DNA of 64,000 nucleotides from Luteimonas wenzhouensis (GTDB taxonomy: Bacteria > Pseudomonadota > Gammaproteobacteria > Xanthomonadales > Xanthomonadaceae). Positions 8,561 through 17,637 of the stretch are shown in pieces. Under the pieces are notes generated by a model, which had not been told where the DNA came from, made no database searches, and saw nothing but the letters and a program-made list of their open reading frames with translations. Positions within the stretch are counted from its first letter, which is position 1. Each line of letters starts with the position of its first letter. Made by a program: the position numbers and the translations under genes. The stretch is taken from contig NZ_VOHE01000006.1 in the NCBI RefSeq assembly GCF_007859305.1, positions 62,001 through 126,000 on the forward strand, written 5' to 3'.

Positions 8561-8760
8561 CCCCGGGCCGTGCATGGCCAGCCCTGTTCCAATCTCCGGC
8601 CGCGCCCCCCTTGACGCTGCCAGCCCGGGTGCAGGGAAGTGGTTCGCAGGAACCGTGCCAACTTTCCACGGCCGCGGGGGCGGGCGCTTGCGCCGCGGCC
8701 CGGCGCGCGCGAACAATCCCGGCCCGGGCGACCCCCGCGCCGGCGGGACATGACTTCGAC

Positions 8761-10662
8761 ATGAGCCAGGACTTCCATCGCTACGACGTCATCGTGATCG
8801 GCGGTGGCCACGCGGGAACCGAAGCCGCGCTGGCCGCGGCCCGGGCCGGCGCGCGCACCCTGCTGCTGACCCACAGCATCGACACCGTCGGCGCGATGAG
8901 CTGCAATCCGGCGATCGGCGGCATCGGCAAGGGCCACCTGGTGCGCGAGATCGACGCGCTCGGCGGGATCATGGCCCGGGCCGCGGACGCGGCCGGCATC
9001 CAGTGGCGCCGCCTCAACGCGTCCAAGGGGCCGGCGGTGCGCGCGACCCGCGCCCAGGCCGACCGCAGCCTGTACCGCGCCTTCATCCGTCGCGCGGTCG
9101 AGCACCAGCCGAACCTGACCGTGTTCCAGGCCGCGGTGGACGACCTGGTGATCGAACCGGACGGACGCGGCGAGGTGGTGCGCGGCGCGATCACCAACAC
9201 CGGCCTGCGTTTCGACGCGCCGGCGGTGGTGCTCACCGCCGGCACCTTCCTGGCCGGCAAGGTCCATATCGGTGAAACCCGGTACGCGGCCGGGCGCATG
9301 GGCGATCCGCCGGCGGTGACCCTGGCCGCGCGCCTGCGCAACGGGCCGTTCGTGGTCGACCGGCTCAAGACCGGCACCCCGCCGCGCATCGACGGGCGCA
9401 CGCTGGACTACTCGAAGATGGCGGCGCAGCCGGGCGACGATCCGCGTCCGGTGTTCTCGTTCATGGGCTCGCGCGACGACCATCCGCGCCAGGTGCCGTG
9501 CTGGATCACCCGGACCACCGAGCGCACCCACGAGATCATCCGTGGCGCGCTGCACCGCTCGCCGCTGTACTCGGGCCAGATCGAGGGCATCGGCCCGCGT
9601 TACTGCCCGAGCATCGAGGACAAGGTGGTGCGCTTCCCCGAGCGCTCCAGCCACCAGGTGTTCGTCGAGCCGGAAGGCCTCGACGTGGTCGAGATCTATC
9701 CCAACGGCATTTCCACCTCGCTGCCGTTCGACGTACAGCTGGAGCTGGTGCGCAGCGTGGTCGGCTTCGAGCGCGCACACATCACCCGCCCCGGCTATGC
9801 GATCGAGTACGACTTCTTCGACCCGCGCGGGCTGAAGTCCTCGCTGGAGACCCGCGCGGTGTCCGGCCTGTTCTTTGCCGGCCAGATCAACGGCACCACC
9901 GGCTACGAGGAGGCCGCGGCGCAGGGCCTGCTGGCCGGCGTCAATGCCGCGCGCCTGGTGCGCGGCCTGGAGCCGTGGTCGCCGCGCCGCGACCAGGCCT
10001 ACATCGGCGTGCTGGTGGACGACCTGATCACCCACGGCACCAGCGAGCCGTACCGCATGTTCACCTCGCGCGCCGAGTATCGGCTGCAGCTGCGCGAGGA
10101 CAACGCCGACCTGCGCCTGACGCCGGTCGGCCGGGAGCTGGGGCTGGTGGACGACGCGCGCTGGGCGCGCTTCGAGGCCCGGCGCGAGGCGATCGCGCGC
10201 GAGACTGCGCGCCTGGAGGCGCTGCGGGTCTCGCCCAACAGCGCCGCAGGCCGGGCGGTGGCGCAGGCGCTGGGCATCGAGCTCAGCCGCGAAGGCAGTG
10301 CGCTCGACCTGCTGCGCCGGCCGGAGCTGGACTACGCGCGCCTGGTCGCGCTGCCGGCGTTCGCGCCGGAGTCGCCGGTGCAGGGCGACGTGGCCGAGCA
10401 GGTCGAGATCGAGACCAGGTACGCCGGCTACCTGCAGCGCCAGCGCGACGAGATCGCGCGCCAGCGGCGCCACGAGGACACACGGATTCCGGAGGGCTTC
10501 GACTACGCCGCCGTGCGCGGCCTGTCGGCCGAAGCCCGGCAGAAGCTCGAGCGCGTGCGTCCGCAGACCGTCGGCCAGGCGCAGCGGATCCCGGGCCTGA
10601 CCCCCGCGGCGGTGTCGCTGCTGCTGGTGCACCTGGCGCGCAAGCGCGCGAACGCGGCCTAG
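8761..10662 (+). CDS. mnmG: tRNA uridine-5-carboxymethylaminomethyl modification enzyme MnmG (GidA)
   Basis: FAD/NADH-dependent subunit that, with MnmE, installs the (carboxymethyl)aminomethyl group on wobble U34 of certain tRNAs, using methylene-THF or glycine chemistry. Length is 633 residues (E. coli 629). The N-terminal FAD-binding motif is [19 protein letters not shown], followed by [15 protein letters not shown], which carries the conserved cysteine of signature 1. [11 protein letters not shown] and [16 protein letters not shown] are the other MnmG signatures. The start was set at the ATG preceding [13 protein letters not shown]; no in-frame upstream ATG gives a better N-terminus. The gene is single and convergent with the barrel gene. 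Confidence 0.97.
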   Translation: MSQDFHRYDVIVIGGGHAGTEAALAAARAGARTLLLTHSIDTVGAMSCNPAIGGIGKGHLVREIDALGGIMARAADAAGIQWRRLNASKGPAVRATRAQADRSLYRAFIRRAVEHQPNLTVFQAAVDDLVIEPDGRGEVVRGAITNTGLRFDAPAVVLTAGTFLAGKVHIGETRYAAGRMGDPPAVTLAARLRNGPFVVDRLKTGTPPRIDGRTLDYSKMAAQPGDDPRPVFSFMGSRDDHPRQVPCWITRTTERTHEIIRGALHRSPLYSGQIEGIGPRYCPSIEDKVVRFPERSSHQVFVEPEGLDVVEIYPNGISTSLPFDVQLELVRSVVGFERAHITRPGYAIEYDFFDPRGLKSSLETRAVSGLFFAGQINGTTGYEEAAAQGLLAGVNAARLVRGLEPWSPRRDQAYIGVLVDDLITHGTSEPYRMFTSRAEYRLQLREDNADLRLTPVGRELGLVDDARWARFEARREAIARETARLEALRVSPNSAAGRAVAQALGIELSREGSALDLLRRPELDYARLVALPAFAPESPVQGDVAEQVEIETRYAGYLQRQRDEIARQRRHEDTRIPEGFDYAAVRGLSAEARQKLERVRPQTVGQAQRIPGLTPAAVSLLLVHLARKRANAA

Positions 10663-10683
10663 GAGCGTCGGGCCCGTCGCGGC

Positions 10684-11841
10684 TCAGAAGCGCCAGGTGG
10701 CCCGCACGTAGAGATCGTCGTCGCGGCGCGCGTGCGGCACGCCGGCCGGCAGGTCGATCTCCTCGCGGCGGCGCAGGCGCGCGTCGAACTGCCAGGCTTC
10801 GCTCGCCCGCCAGACCCAGCGCACTTCGGCCAGGGTGTCGTTGGGCCGGAAGTCGCCCGACAGCAGCCAACCGTCGGCGACGCGGCCGTAGACCAGGGCC
10901 AGGTCGTGGCCTGGCACGAGATCGATGACGTTGAGCGAGGCCTGCCACGACAGCGAGCCGGCACTGCCGGCACCCGAGCCCACCGCTTCGCGGCGCGGCG
11001 TGCGTGGCGCATAGCCCAGTTCGCCACCCAGGCGCAGCGTCGTCCCGCCCGCGCCCAGCGGCCACTGCGCGGTGGCCTTGGTGGTCACCGCGAGGTAGTC
11101 CTCGACGCGCGGATCGGCCACGCCGTACGGATGCAGCGCCGAAGGCAGCCAGTTGAGGGTGACCACGCGCTGGACCAGCGGGCCGATGGCGGTGGTGGAT
11201 TCGGCGACCGCCAGCACGCCCACGCGCGATCCGCCGTGATCGAAGGCGAGTGGGGGACGCAGGCTGCCGGTGGGGCCGCGGCGGTCGTTGTGGCGCAGCA
11301 CCAGGTGCGCGGTCCAGTCGTCGCCGGGGCGCCACTGCAGCCAGGCGCCGTCGGTCCAGGTGATGTCGAAGTTGGAGCTGTCGTTCTGGTCGAGCGACTT
11401 CTTCATCACGTCGTCCAGGCCCCAGGCGGCCTGGAAGCGGCCCAGGCGCAGGCGCCAGCGCGCATCGGCCGGCCGGTACTCCAGGTAGGCCTCGTCGATC
11501 GTGCCCTGGCCGTCCTCCAGGCCGGACGGGCCGGGGGCGTAGCGGCGCATCCAGAACTGCGTGTCGTCCTGTTCGCTGTCGAGCCGTGCGGCAAGGCGGC
11601 CGCTGGCATGCCAGCCGCCGCCCAGTTCGCCGCGCAGGCGCAGCCGCAGGCGGGCGCGCAGGCTGTCGGCGTCGGACCCGGCGCCGCTGCGGGCGCGGCT
11701 CTCGGAGGCCACGTAGCCCATGCGCAGGTCGCCGCTGGCCTTCCAGCCGGACTCGGCGTGGGCCGCGCCGGCGGCCAGGGCGAGGACGACCGCCAGGCGG
11801 CATCGCGAAGGCAGGCAGGGGCGTCGGGATGGCGCGGGCAT
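10684..11841 (-). CDS. outer-membrane beta-barrel (porin-like) protein
   Basis: 385 residues with signal peptide RLAVVLALAAGAAHA (cleavage about residue 29). The mature chain alternates polar and hydrophobic residues in amphipathic strands (RLRLRLRGELGGGW, ARWRLRLGRFQAAWGLDDV and others) and ends in aromatic TWRF, the C-terminal Phe signature recognised by the Bam machinery. The size suggests a 16- to 18-stranded porin. Substrate is unclear. The ATG at 11841 was chosen because the longer frame adds only Arg/Pro-rich sequence before the signal peptide. It is monocistronic and convergent with mnmG. Confidence 0.8.
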   Translation of the reverse strand: MPAPSRRPCLPSRCRLAVVLALAAGAAHAESGWKASGDLRMGYVASESRARSGAGSDADSLRARLRLRLRGELGGGWHASGRLAARLDSEQDDTQFWMRRYAPGPSGLEDGQGTIDEAYLEYRPADARWRLRLGRFQAAWGLDDVMKKSLDQNDSSNFDITWTDGAWLQWRPGDDWTAHLVLRHNDRRGPTGSLRPPLAFDHGGSRVGVLAVAESTTAIGPLVQRVVTLNWLPSALHPYGVADPRVEDYLAVTTKATAQWPLGAGGTTLRLGGELGYAPRTPRREAVGSGAGSAGSLSWQASLNVIDLVPGHDLALVYGRVADGWLLSGDFRPNDTLAEVRWVWRASEAWQFDARLRRREEIDLPAGVPHARRDDDLYVRATWRF

Positions 11842-12019
11842 GGCGGCCTCGGCGGTGGACGTGGCGGCGCGAGTATGCGCGCCGCGGCGCGGCGGCGCCG
11901 TGATCGGGATCAGGCGTCGCCGGGATCGACCGCGATGCCGTCGTGCCGGGCCCGCGCTTTGCGGCGGCGCAGGCGCGCACGCGGGCCGCGGCGCGGTCAG
12001 GCGCGGGCCGGCGCAGCGG

Positions 12020-12499
12020 TCACGCCCCGGCTTCGTGGTGCTTGTCGCCGAGCAGGACGCGGCCCTCGCCATCGACCACGGTGACCTCCACCTCGATGCC
12101 CTGGCGTACGCTCTGGGTCACCACGCAGAAGTCCTCGAACTGGGCCAGCACCCGGTCCAGGGCCTGGTAGTCGGCATTGTGCCCGGGCAGGTGCAGGGTG
12201 ACCGCGGCCGAGGGGATCCGCCAGCGGCCCTGCGGGTTGCGCTGCGGCACGGCGATGATCTCCGCGCGCAGCGGCCCGGGGGCGTTGCGGTGCTTGCGCA
12301 GGGCGAACAGCAGGCTGGCGGCCAGGCAGTTGGCGACCGCGGCCAGCAGCATGCGCGACGGGTTCGGGCCGCGGTCGTGGCCCAGCGGCGGCGGCTCGTC
12401 GGTCAGCAGCGGCGCCAGGGTGGTGTCCTGGAACTCGACCCGGAAGGCGAAGTCGCCGTCCTGTTCGAGGTGGATGCGGATCGGGCTGTCGATGCTCAT
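12020..12499 (-). CDS. OsmC family protein
   Basis: 159-residue OsmC/Ohr-like protein. The two redox cysteines of the family are at Cys58 (AAVANCLAASL) and Cys125 (FEDFCVVTQS), with GPNPSRMLLAAVANC matching the helix that carries the first cysteine. Family members reduce organic hydroperoxides, and several also act on sulfane-sulfur/persulfide substrates. It is last in a four-gene leftward cluster (DUF2892, adaptor, RND pump, OsmC), starting 1 nt after the pump stop, so tightly co-translated. Its subfamily (OsmC versus YhfA-like) is not resolved. Confidence 0.88.
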   Translation of the reverse strand: MSIDSPIRIHLEQDGDFAFRVEFQDTTLAPLLTDEPPPLGHDRGPNPSRMLLAAVANCLAASLLFALRKHRNAPGPLRAEIIAVPQRNPQGRWRIPSAAVTLHLPGHNADYQALDRVLAQFEDFCVVTQSVRQGIEVEVTVVDGEGRVLLGDKHHEAGA

Positions 12500-12500
12500 G

Positions 12501-15500
12501 TCAGGCTCCCATGGCGGGCGGATCGGGGACGTCCCCGGGCAGTGTGCGCGCGAGCAGCGCGTAATACAGCAGCGGGATGACGAACAGGGTTAGCGCGGTC
12601 GAGGCCAGGATGCCGAACAACAGCGAGATCCCCAGGCCGTTGAAGATCGGGTCGTCGATGATGAACACCGCGCCGGCCATCGCCGCCAGCGCGGTCAGCG
12701 CGATCGGCTGGGCGCGCACCGCGCAGGCGTCGACGACCGCGTCGGCCAGGCGGCGTCCGCGCGCCAGTTCGTGGTTGACGAAGTCCACCAGCAGGATCGA
12801 ATTGCGCACGATGATGCCGGCCAGCGCGATCATGCCGATCATGCTGGTGGCGGTGAACTGCATGCCCAGCAGCGCGTGCCCGGGCATCACCCCGACCACG
12901 GTCAGCGGGATCGGCGCCATGATCACCAGCGGCACCAGGTAGGCGCGGAACCAGGCCACCACCAGCAGGTAGATCAGCACCAGGCCCGCGGCGTAGGCCA
13001 GGCCCATGTCGCGGAACGTTTCCCAGGTGATCCGCCACTCGCCGTCCCACTTGACCGAGAAGCCCGCGGTGTCGCCGGGCGCGGCGAAGTAGTGCTGCGC
13101 CAGCCGCTCGCCGTCGACCGCCTCGCGGGCGAGCTGCCCGGCCAGGCCGAACATCCCGTACAGCGGGCTGTCGGCCTCGCCGCCTTCGTCGCCGGTCACG
13201 TACACCACCGGCAGCAGGTCCTTGTGGTGGATCGCGCCGTCCCAGCCGGTCGCGCGCGTCTCGACCAGTCCCGACAGCGGCACCAGCCGGCCGTCGCCGC
13301 CGCGCACGCGCAGCGAGAGCAGGCCGTCGGGCGTAGCCTGGTCGGCGGGCGGCAGGCGCAGCCGGATCGGCCGCGGATACTTCGAGCCGGCGTCGACCAC
13401 GTACGCGGCATCGTGGCCCGACAGTCCTGCGGCGATGGTCGTGGCGATCGCCGCCTGCGACACGCCCAGGCGCGCGGCGCGGCCGCGATCGACCGCCAGC
13501 ACCTCGCCCGCAGCGTCGGCCTCGACGCTGGTGTCGACGTCGACGATGCCGTCGGTGGCGAGGAAGCGCTGCGCCAGCGCCAGCCCCAGCTGCCGCTGCC
13601 GTGCGTAGTCGGGGCCATAGACCTCGGCCACGATCGGCGCGAGCACCGGCGGGCCCGGGGGCACTTCCACCACCTTGACCGAGGCGCCGTGGCGGCGGCC
13701 GATCCCGGCCAGCGCGGGACGCAGCGCGCGGGCGATGTCGTGGCTCTTGCGGCGACGCTCGCGGCGGTCGACCAGGTTGACCTGCAGGTCGCCGACGTTG
13801 GCGCCGGCGCGCAGGTCGTACTGGCGCACCAGGCCGTTGAAATTGATCGGCGCGGCGGTCCCGGCGTAGGCCTGGTAGTGCAGCACCTCGGGCACCTGCC
13901 CGAGCGTGGCGGCCAGCTCGGCGAGCACCGACGCGGTGTCCTCCAGGCTGCGGCCCTCGGGCAGGTCGACCACCACCTGCAGCTCCGACTTGTCGTCGAA
14001 GGGCAGCATCTTCATCACCACCACCCGGAAGCCGGCCAGGCCCGCGGCCGCCAGCACCAGGGCGGCCATCGACGCGAACAGCAGCAGGCGCCGGCGACCG
14101 CCGCGGGCCGGATCCAGGAACGGCGCCAGCAGCCGGCCGAAGCCACGGTGCAGGCGCGCGGCGATGGCGCCCGCCGCGTGGCCGGCGCCGCCCGCGCGCC
14201 GCCCCAGCAGCTTCAGCGACAGCCACGGCGTCGCCACCAGCGCCACCAGCAGCGACAGCAGCATGCCGACCGAGGCGTTGATCGGGATCGGGCGCATGTA
14301 CGGCCCCATCAGCCCGCCGACGAAGGCCATTGGCAGCAGGGCCGCGATCACGGTGAAGGTGGCCAGGATGGTCGGGCCGCCGACCTCGTCGACCGCCGCC
14401 GGGATCGCCTCGCGCAGCGTCGTACCGCCGAGCGCGAGGTGGCGGTGGATGTTCTCCACCACCACGATCGCGTCGTCGACCAGGATGCCGATCGCGAAGA
14501 TCAGGGCGAACAGCGACACCCGGTTGAGGGTGAAGCCCATCGCCCACGACGCGAACAGGGTCAGCGCCAGGGTCAGCACCACCGCGGCGCCGATCACCAG
14601 CGCCTCGCGCCGGCCGAGCGCGAACAGCACCAGCAGCACCACCGCGGAGGTGGCGAACAGCAGTTTCCTGATCAGGGTCCCGGCCTTGTCGCTGGCGGTG
14701 GCGCCGTAGTCGCGGGTGACCTCGACCTGCACGCCTTCGGGGATCACCTGGCCGCGCAGCGCGTCGACCCGCTCGAGCACGCGGCGGGCGATCCGCGAGG
14801 CGCTGGTGCCGGGCTGCTTGGCGATCGCCACCGTCACCGCGGGCGCGGTGCCGGCCGCGGGCCCCGGGCGTGCGGCCGGTGCGCCGTGCCAGACGTAGCT
14901 CGACGGGGTGTCGGCGCCGTCGGTAATCCTGGCCACGTCGCCCAGCCGCACCGGCTCGCCGCCGCGTACCCCGAGCACCAGCGATTCGACTTCCTCGCGC
15001 CCGGCGAGGAAGCGCCCGGCGGTGACCTGGACCACACCGTCGGCGCCGACGCGCTCGCCGGCCTGGAGCGCGAGGTTGGCCGCCTGCAGCGCGGCCGACA
15101 GGTCCTCCACCGCCAGGCCGTGGCTGGCCAGGCGGACGGGGTCGAGTTCGACCACCAGCGCGCGCTCGGGGGCGCCGATGGTGAACACGTCGCGGGTGCC
15201 GGGGATGCGCTTGAGTTCGGTTTCCAGCGTATGCGCGACTTGCGCCAGCTCGCGCGCGCCGCGTTCGGCGTCGTCGGTCCACAGGGTCAGGGCCATCACC
15301 GGCACGTCGTCGATGCCCTTGGGCCGGATCAGCGGCTGGCCCACGCCCAGGCCCTGCGGCATCCAGTCCTGGTGCGAGAACACCTTGTCGTACAGCCGCA
15401 CCAGCGCGGCCTGCCGCTCCACGCCGACCTCGAACTCGACCGTGGCGACCACCTTGCCGGGACGGCTGACCGAGTAGGTGTGCTCGACGCCCTCGATCTC

Positions 15501-15749
15501 CGACAGCACCTGCTCGAGCGGATACGCCACCATCTGCTCCACCTGGCGCGCGTCCGCGCCCGGGAAGGGCACGATGACATTGGCCATGGTGACGTCGATC
15601 TGGGGCTCTTCCTCGCGCGGCGTGATCGCTAGCGCGACCACGCCCAGCAGCAGGCCGAGCAGGGCCAGGACGGGGGTGAGCGGATTGGCCTGGAAGGCGC
15701 CGGCAAGGCGCCCGGCGATGCCCGGCCGCGGGGCCGCGGACGCGGCCAC
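12501..15749 (-). CDS. RND-family efflux pump (inner-membrane component)
   Basis: 1082-residue tripartite-pump transporter with the RND layout of a first helix, a large periplasmic loop, a helix bundle, a second loop and a final bundle. The fourth-helix proton-relay region GILVDDAIVVVENIHRHLAL has the paired aspartates, and the late MIGMIALAGIIVRNSILLVDFVNHE is another RND hallmark. The periplasmic start PREEEPQIDVTMANVIVPFPGA is characteristic of a subfamily distinct from AcrB. The likely start is a GTG at 15749, 1 nt after the adaptor stop. No TolC-like outer-membrane gene is adjacent. The ArsR/DUF2892 context suggests sulfur or thiol stress rather than antibiotics. Confidence 0.92.
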   Translation of the reverse strand: MAASAAPRPGIAGRLAGAFQANPLTPVLALLGLLLGVVALAITPREEEPQIDVTMANVIVPFPGADARQVEQMVAYPLEQVLSEIEGVEHTYSVSRPGKVVATVEFEVGVERQAALVRLYDKVFSHQDWMPQGLGVGQPLIRPKGIDDVPVMALTLWTDDAERGARELAQVAHTLETELKRIPGTRDVFTIGAPERALVVELDPVRLASHGLAVEDLSAALQAANLALQAGERVGADGVVQVTAGRFLAGREEVESLVLGVRGGEPVRLGDVARITDGADTPSSYVWHGAPAARPGPAAGTAPAVTVAIAKQPGTSASRIARRVLERVDALRGQVIPEGVQVEVTRDYGATASDKAGTLIRKLLFATSAVVLLVLFALGRREALVIGAAVVLTLALTLFASWAMGFTLNRVSLFALIFAIGILVDDAIVVVENIHRHLALGGTTLREAIPAAVDEVGGPTILATFTVIAALLPMAFVGGLMGPYMRPIPINASVGMLLSLLVALVATPWLSLKLLGRRAGGAGHAAGAIAARLHRGFGRLLAPFLDPARGGRRRLLLFASMAALVLAAAGLAGFRVVVMKMLPFDDKSELQVVVDLPEGRSLEDTASVLAELAATLGQVPEVLHYQAYAGTAAPINFNGLVRQYDLRAGANVGDLQVNLVDRRERRRKSHDIARALRPALAGIGRRHGASVKVVEVPPGPPVLAPIVAEVYGPDYARQRQLGLALAQRFLATDGIVDVDTSVEADAAGEVLAVDRGRAARLGVSQAAIATTIAAGLSGHDAAYVVDAGSKYPRPIRLRLPPADQATPDGLLSLRVRGGDGRLVPLSGLVETRATGWDGAIHHKDLLPVVYVTGDEGGEADSPLYGMFGLAGQLAREAVDGERLAQHYFAAPGDTAGFSVKWDGEWRITWETFRDMGLAYAAGLVLIYLLVVAWFRAYLVPLVIMAPIPLTVVGVMPGHALLGMQFTATSMIGMIALAGIIVRNSILLVDFVNHELARGRRLADAVVDACAVRAQPIALTALAAMAGAVFIIDDPIFNGLGISLLFGILASTALTLFVIPLLYYALLARTLPGDVPDPPAMGA

Positions 15750-15750
15750 G

Positions 15751-16830
15751 TCACCGGCCCCCGCGCGCGGCGACCAGCGCCTGGCGCGCCGCCACCGGGT
15801 CGGCGGCGATGGTCTCGCCCGCCCGCAGGCCGGCGATCACCTCGACCTCGCCGGACGCGGCCTCGCCCAGCCGCAGCTGGCGCAGCGACAGCCCGCCGTC
15901 GCCGAGCACGTAGGCGGCGACGACCTCGCCACGGCGCACCAGTGCGGTGGCGGGGATGCGCGGATGCGCGGCCCCGGCCGCCGCCGGGAAGCGGACCTTG
16001 GCCAGGGTGCCGGGCGCGGGCGCCGGCGCCAGCGCCGGCAGCCCGACCCGGACCCGGACCGTGAGGGTCGCTGCCTCGGCGGCGGGGAACACCACCACCT
16101 CGTCCGCGGCGAGGGTGCGTCCATCGGACAGCTGCACGCTCGCGCGCGGATCCTCGCGCACCGCCTCGGCCACCGCCTGCGGCAGCGCCACCTCGATCCG
16201 CAGCGCGTCGGGAGAGAACAGCGTGGCCAGCGGCTGGCCGGGCGCCACCGCTTCGCCCGGCTCGACCTGGCGGCGGGCGACGATGCCCTCGTAGGGCGCG
16301 CGCACCACGGTGTAGCCGGCCCCCTGCCGGGCGCGGGCCAGCGCGGCGCGCGCGGCGTTGCGGGCGGCGACGGCGGCGTCCCGTGCGGCCTGCGCCCGCT
16401 CCAGCTGCGCCTGCGAGACGTAGCGGCCCCGCGCCAGCTCGAGGTGGCGCGCGTGCTCGGCCTCGGCCTCGCGCGCGGCGGCCTCGCTGGCGCGCAAGCC
16501 GGCCAGGGCCGCGTCCACCGCCGACTGCTGCTCGACCGCGTCCAGGCGCACCAGCACCGCGCCCGCGGCCACCCGGTCGCCGACGTCATGGGCCACCTCG
16601 ACCACGCGCCCGCCGGTCTGCGCGGTCAGCGTGGCCTGGTTCACCGCCTCGACCACCCCGTCCCAGGCCCGGCCGGGCCCGCTGGCCGGATCGGCGACCA
16701 CCAGGGTTTCCAGGTCGCCGGGCGTCACCGGGCCGGGCGCGGGCCCGCCGTCGCCCGCGCAGGAGGCGACCAGGGCGGCCAGGAGCGCGGCCAGGAGCGG
16801 GGCGCCCGGGCGCCGGGCCTGCAGTCGCAT
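15751..16830 (-). CDS. RND efflux periplasmic adaptor (membrane fusion lipoprotein)
   Basis: 359-residue membrane fusion protein. Lipobox VASC (Cys24) tethers it to the inner membrane. The order is a biotinyl-lipoyl-like half-motif (GGRVVEVAHDVGDRVAAGAVLVRLD), an Ala/Glu/Arg-rich alpha-hairpin (about 110-170), the second lipoyl half (APYEGIVARRQVEPGEAVAPGQPLATLFS), then beta-barrel and membrane-proximal domains. It should couple the RND pump to an outer-membrane channel. The start at 16830 precedes the lipoprotein signal directly; the longer frame reads through the DUF2892 gene. It starts 11 nt after that gene's stop and ends 1 nt before the pump start. Confidence 0.92.
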   Translation of the reverse strand: MRLQARRPGAPLLAALLAALVASCAGDGGPAPGPVTPGDLETLVVADPASGPGRAWDGVVEAVNQATLTAQTGGRVVEVAHDVGDRVAAGAVLVRLDAVEQQSAVDAALAGLRASEAAAREAEAEHARHLELARGRYVSQAQLERAQAARDAAVAARNAARAALARARQGAGYTVVRAPYEGIVARRQVEPGEAVAPGQPLATLFSPDALRIEVALPQAVAEAVREDPRASVQLSDGRTLAADEVVVFPAAEAATLTVRVRVGLPALAPAPAPGTLAKVRFPAAAGAAHPRIPATALVRRGEVVAAYVLGDGGLSLRQLRLGEAASGEVEVIAGLRAGETIAADPVAARQALVAARGGR

Positions 16831-16841
16831 CGCCGGCGGCC

Positions 16842-17045
16842 TCAGCGGAAGGCGCAGCCGGCGGGGATGCCCAGCCGCGCGAACAGCTTCGCCGCCGGGC
16901 AGAAGCCGGTGATGCTGGCCTGCACCAGGTTCAGTCCGACGAAGGCGGTGAGCAGCAGCCACCAGGACGAGACGAAGTGCCCCAGCGCGAGGCTGGCCAG
17001 CACCATCAGTCCGGCGAAGGCGAGGACGGCGCGATCGAGGTTCAT
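16842..17045 (-). CDS. DUF2892 (YgaP-type) small membrane protein
   Basis: 67 residues with two membrane helices (about 5-22 and 27-44). The sequence NLDRAVLAFAGLMVLAS plus GFCPAAKLFARLG matches the DUF2892 module that forms the membrane part of the YgaP rhodanese. It has one conserved cysteine in GFCP. It is the first gene of the leftward cluster, with an AGGAG ribosome site just upstream (complement of 17052-17056), and is divergent from the ArsR-type regulator. In other bacteria this module accompanies BigR/YgaV persulfide regulators. Confidence 0.9.
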   Translation of the reverse strand: MNLDRAVLAFAGLMVLASLALGHFVSSWWLLLTAFVGLNLVQASITGFCPAAKLFARLGIPAGCAFR

Positions 17046-17084
17046 GGTGACTCCTGCGGAAGCGCCGGGATATTCCGGCAGTAG

Positions 17085-17110
17085 TTAAATTAGAATTTGC
17101 TTATATTAGG
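17085..17110. promoter_or_regulatory. AT-rich divergent promoter/operator with a palindrome
   Basis: In otherwise GC-rich DNA, 17085-17110 is strikingly AT-rich. It contains AAATT-AG-AATTT (17087-17098), an exact dyad, followed by TTATATTA. It lies between the ArsR-type regulator and the DUF2892-RND genes. BigR/SqrR-type repressors bind AT-rich dyads in such divergent regions, so this is the likely operator overlapping both promoters. Exact -10/-35 boxes were not assigned. Confidence 0.5.
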
Positions 17111-17177
17111 GTCAACTGATAAGTTGGCGGCACCGCCCGAGGCCGCGTCCGCAGGACCGGCCGCCCCAGGAGGACCG

Positions 17178-17516
17178 ATGCCCAGTGCCACGCCCCGCTT
17201 CGACCTGGACGCCATGCAGGCCCACGCCGGTGAGGCGGCCCGGCTGCTCAAGGCCCTGGCCAACGAGCGCAGGCTCCAGGTGCTGTGCCTGCTGGCCGAC
17301 GGCGAACGGCCGGTGGGCGAGCTGGCGCGGCTGCTGCAGCTCAGCCAGTCGGCGGTGTCCCAGCACCTGGCGGTGCTGCGCGAGGAGGGCCTGGTGGCGA
17401 CCCGGCGCGAGGCCCAGCAGGTGTACTACGCGCTGGCGCCGGGCCCCGGCGCCCGGCTGATGGAGACGCTGCACGCGATCTACTGCGGCGCCGGCGCCGA
17501 CCCGGCCGCGGCGTGA
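17178..17516 (+). CDS. ArsR-family repressor, BigR/YgaV-like with two cysteines
   Basis: 112-residue winged-helix repressor. The recognition region is LARLLQLSQSAVSQHLAVLREEGLV. Two cysteines occur, Cys37 in LQVLCLLADGERPVGEL and Cys103 in LHAIYCG, placed like the sensing pair of BigR/SqrR/YgaV, which form a disulfide or polysulfide bridge and release DNA. The CxC metal motif of ArsR proper is absent. The ATG at 17178 was chosen because AGGAGG (17168-17173) precedes it at ideal spacing; an upstream extension to 17097 would run through the operator. It is divergent from the DUF2892-adaptor-RND-OsmC cluster, its likely target. Confidence 0.88.
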   Translation: MPSATPRFDLDAMQAHAGEAARLLKALANERRLQVLCLLADGERPVGELARLLQLSQSAVSQHLAVLREEGLVATRREAQQVYYALAPGPGARLMETLHAIYCGAGADPAAA

Positions 17517-17637
17517 GGGTGGTCGTGCGCCAGGGCCGGTGGGGGCCGATGGAGGAAATTCCGCGCCCGTGCATCGTACCCCTCAGGACGGTCGCTCCAC
17601 GACCGCTGCAGACAGGGCGAAACCCCGGAGGGAAATG

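Noticed and set aside
8308..10632. Long frame antisense to mnmG
   Set aside because: Mirror of the mnmG codons with no motif or start signal. MnmG is unambiguous on the other strand.
12771..15632. Long frame antisense to the RND pump
   Set aside because: Gln/His/Arg-rich translation typical of the reverse of a high-GC gene. The opposite strand encodes a full RND transporter.
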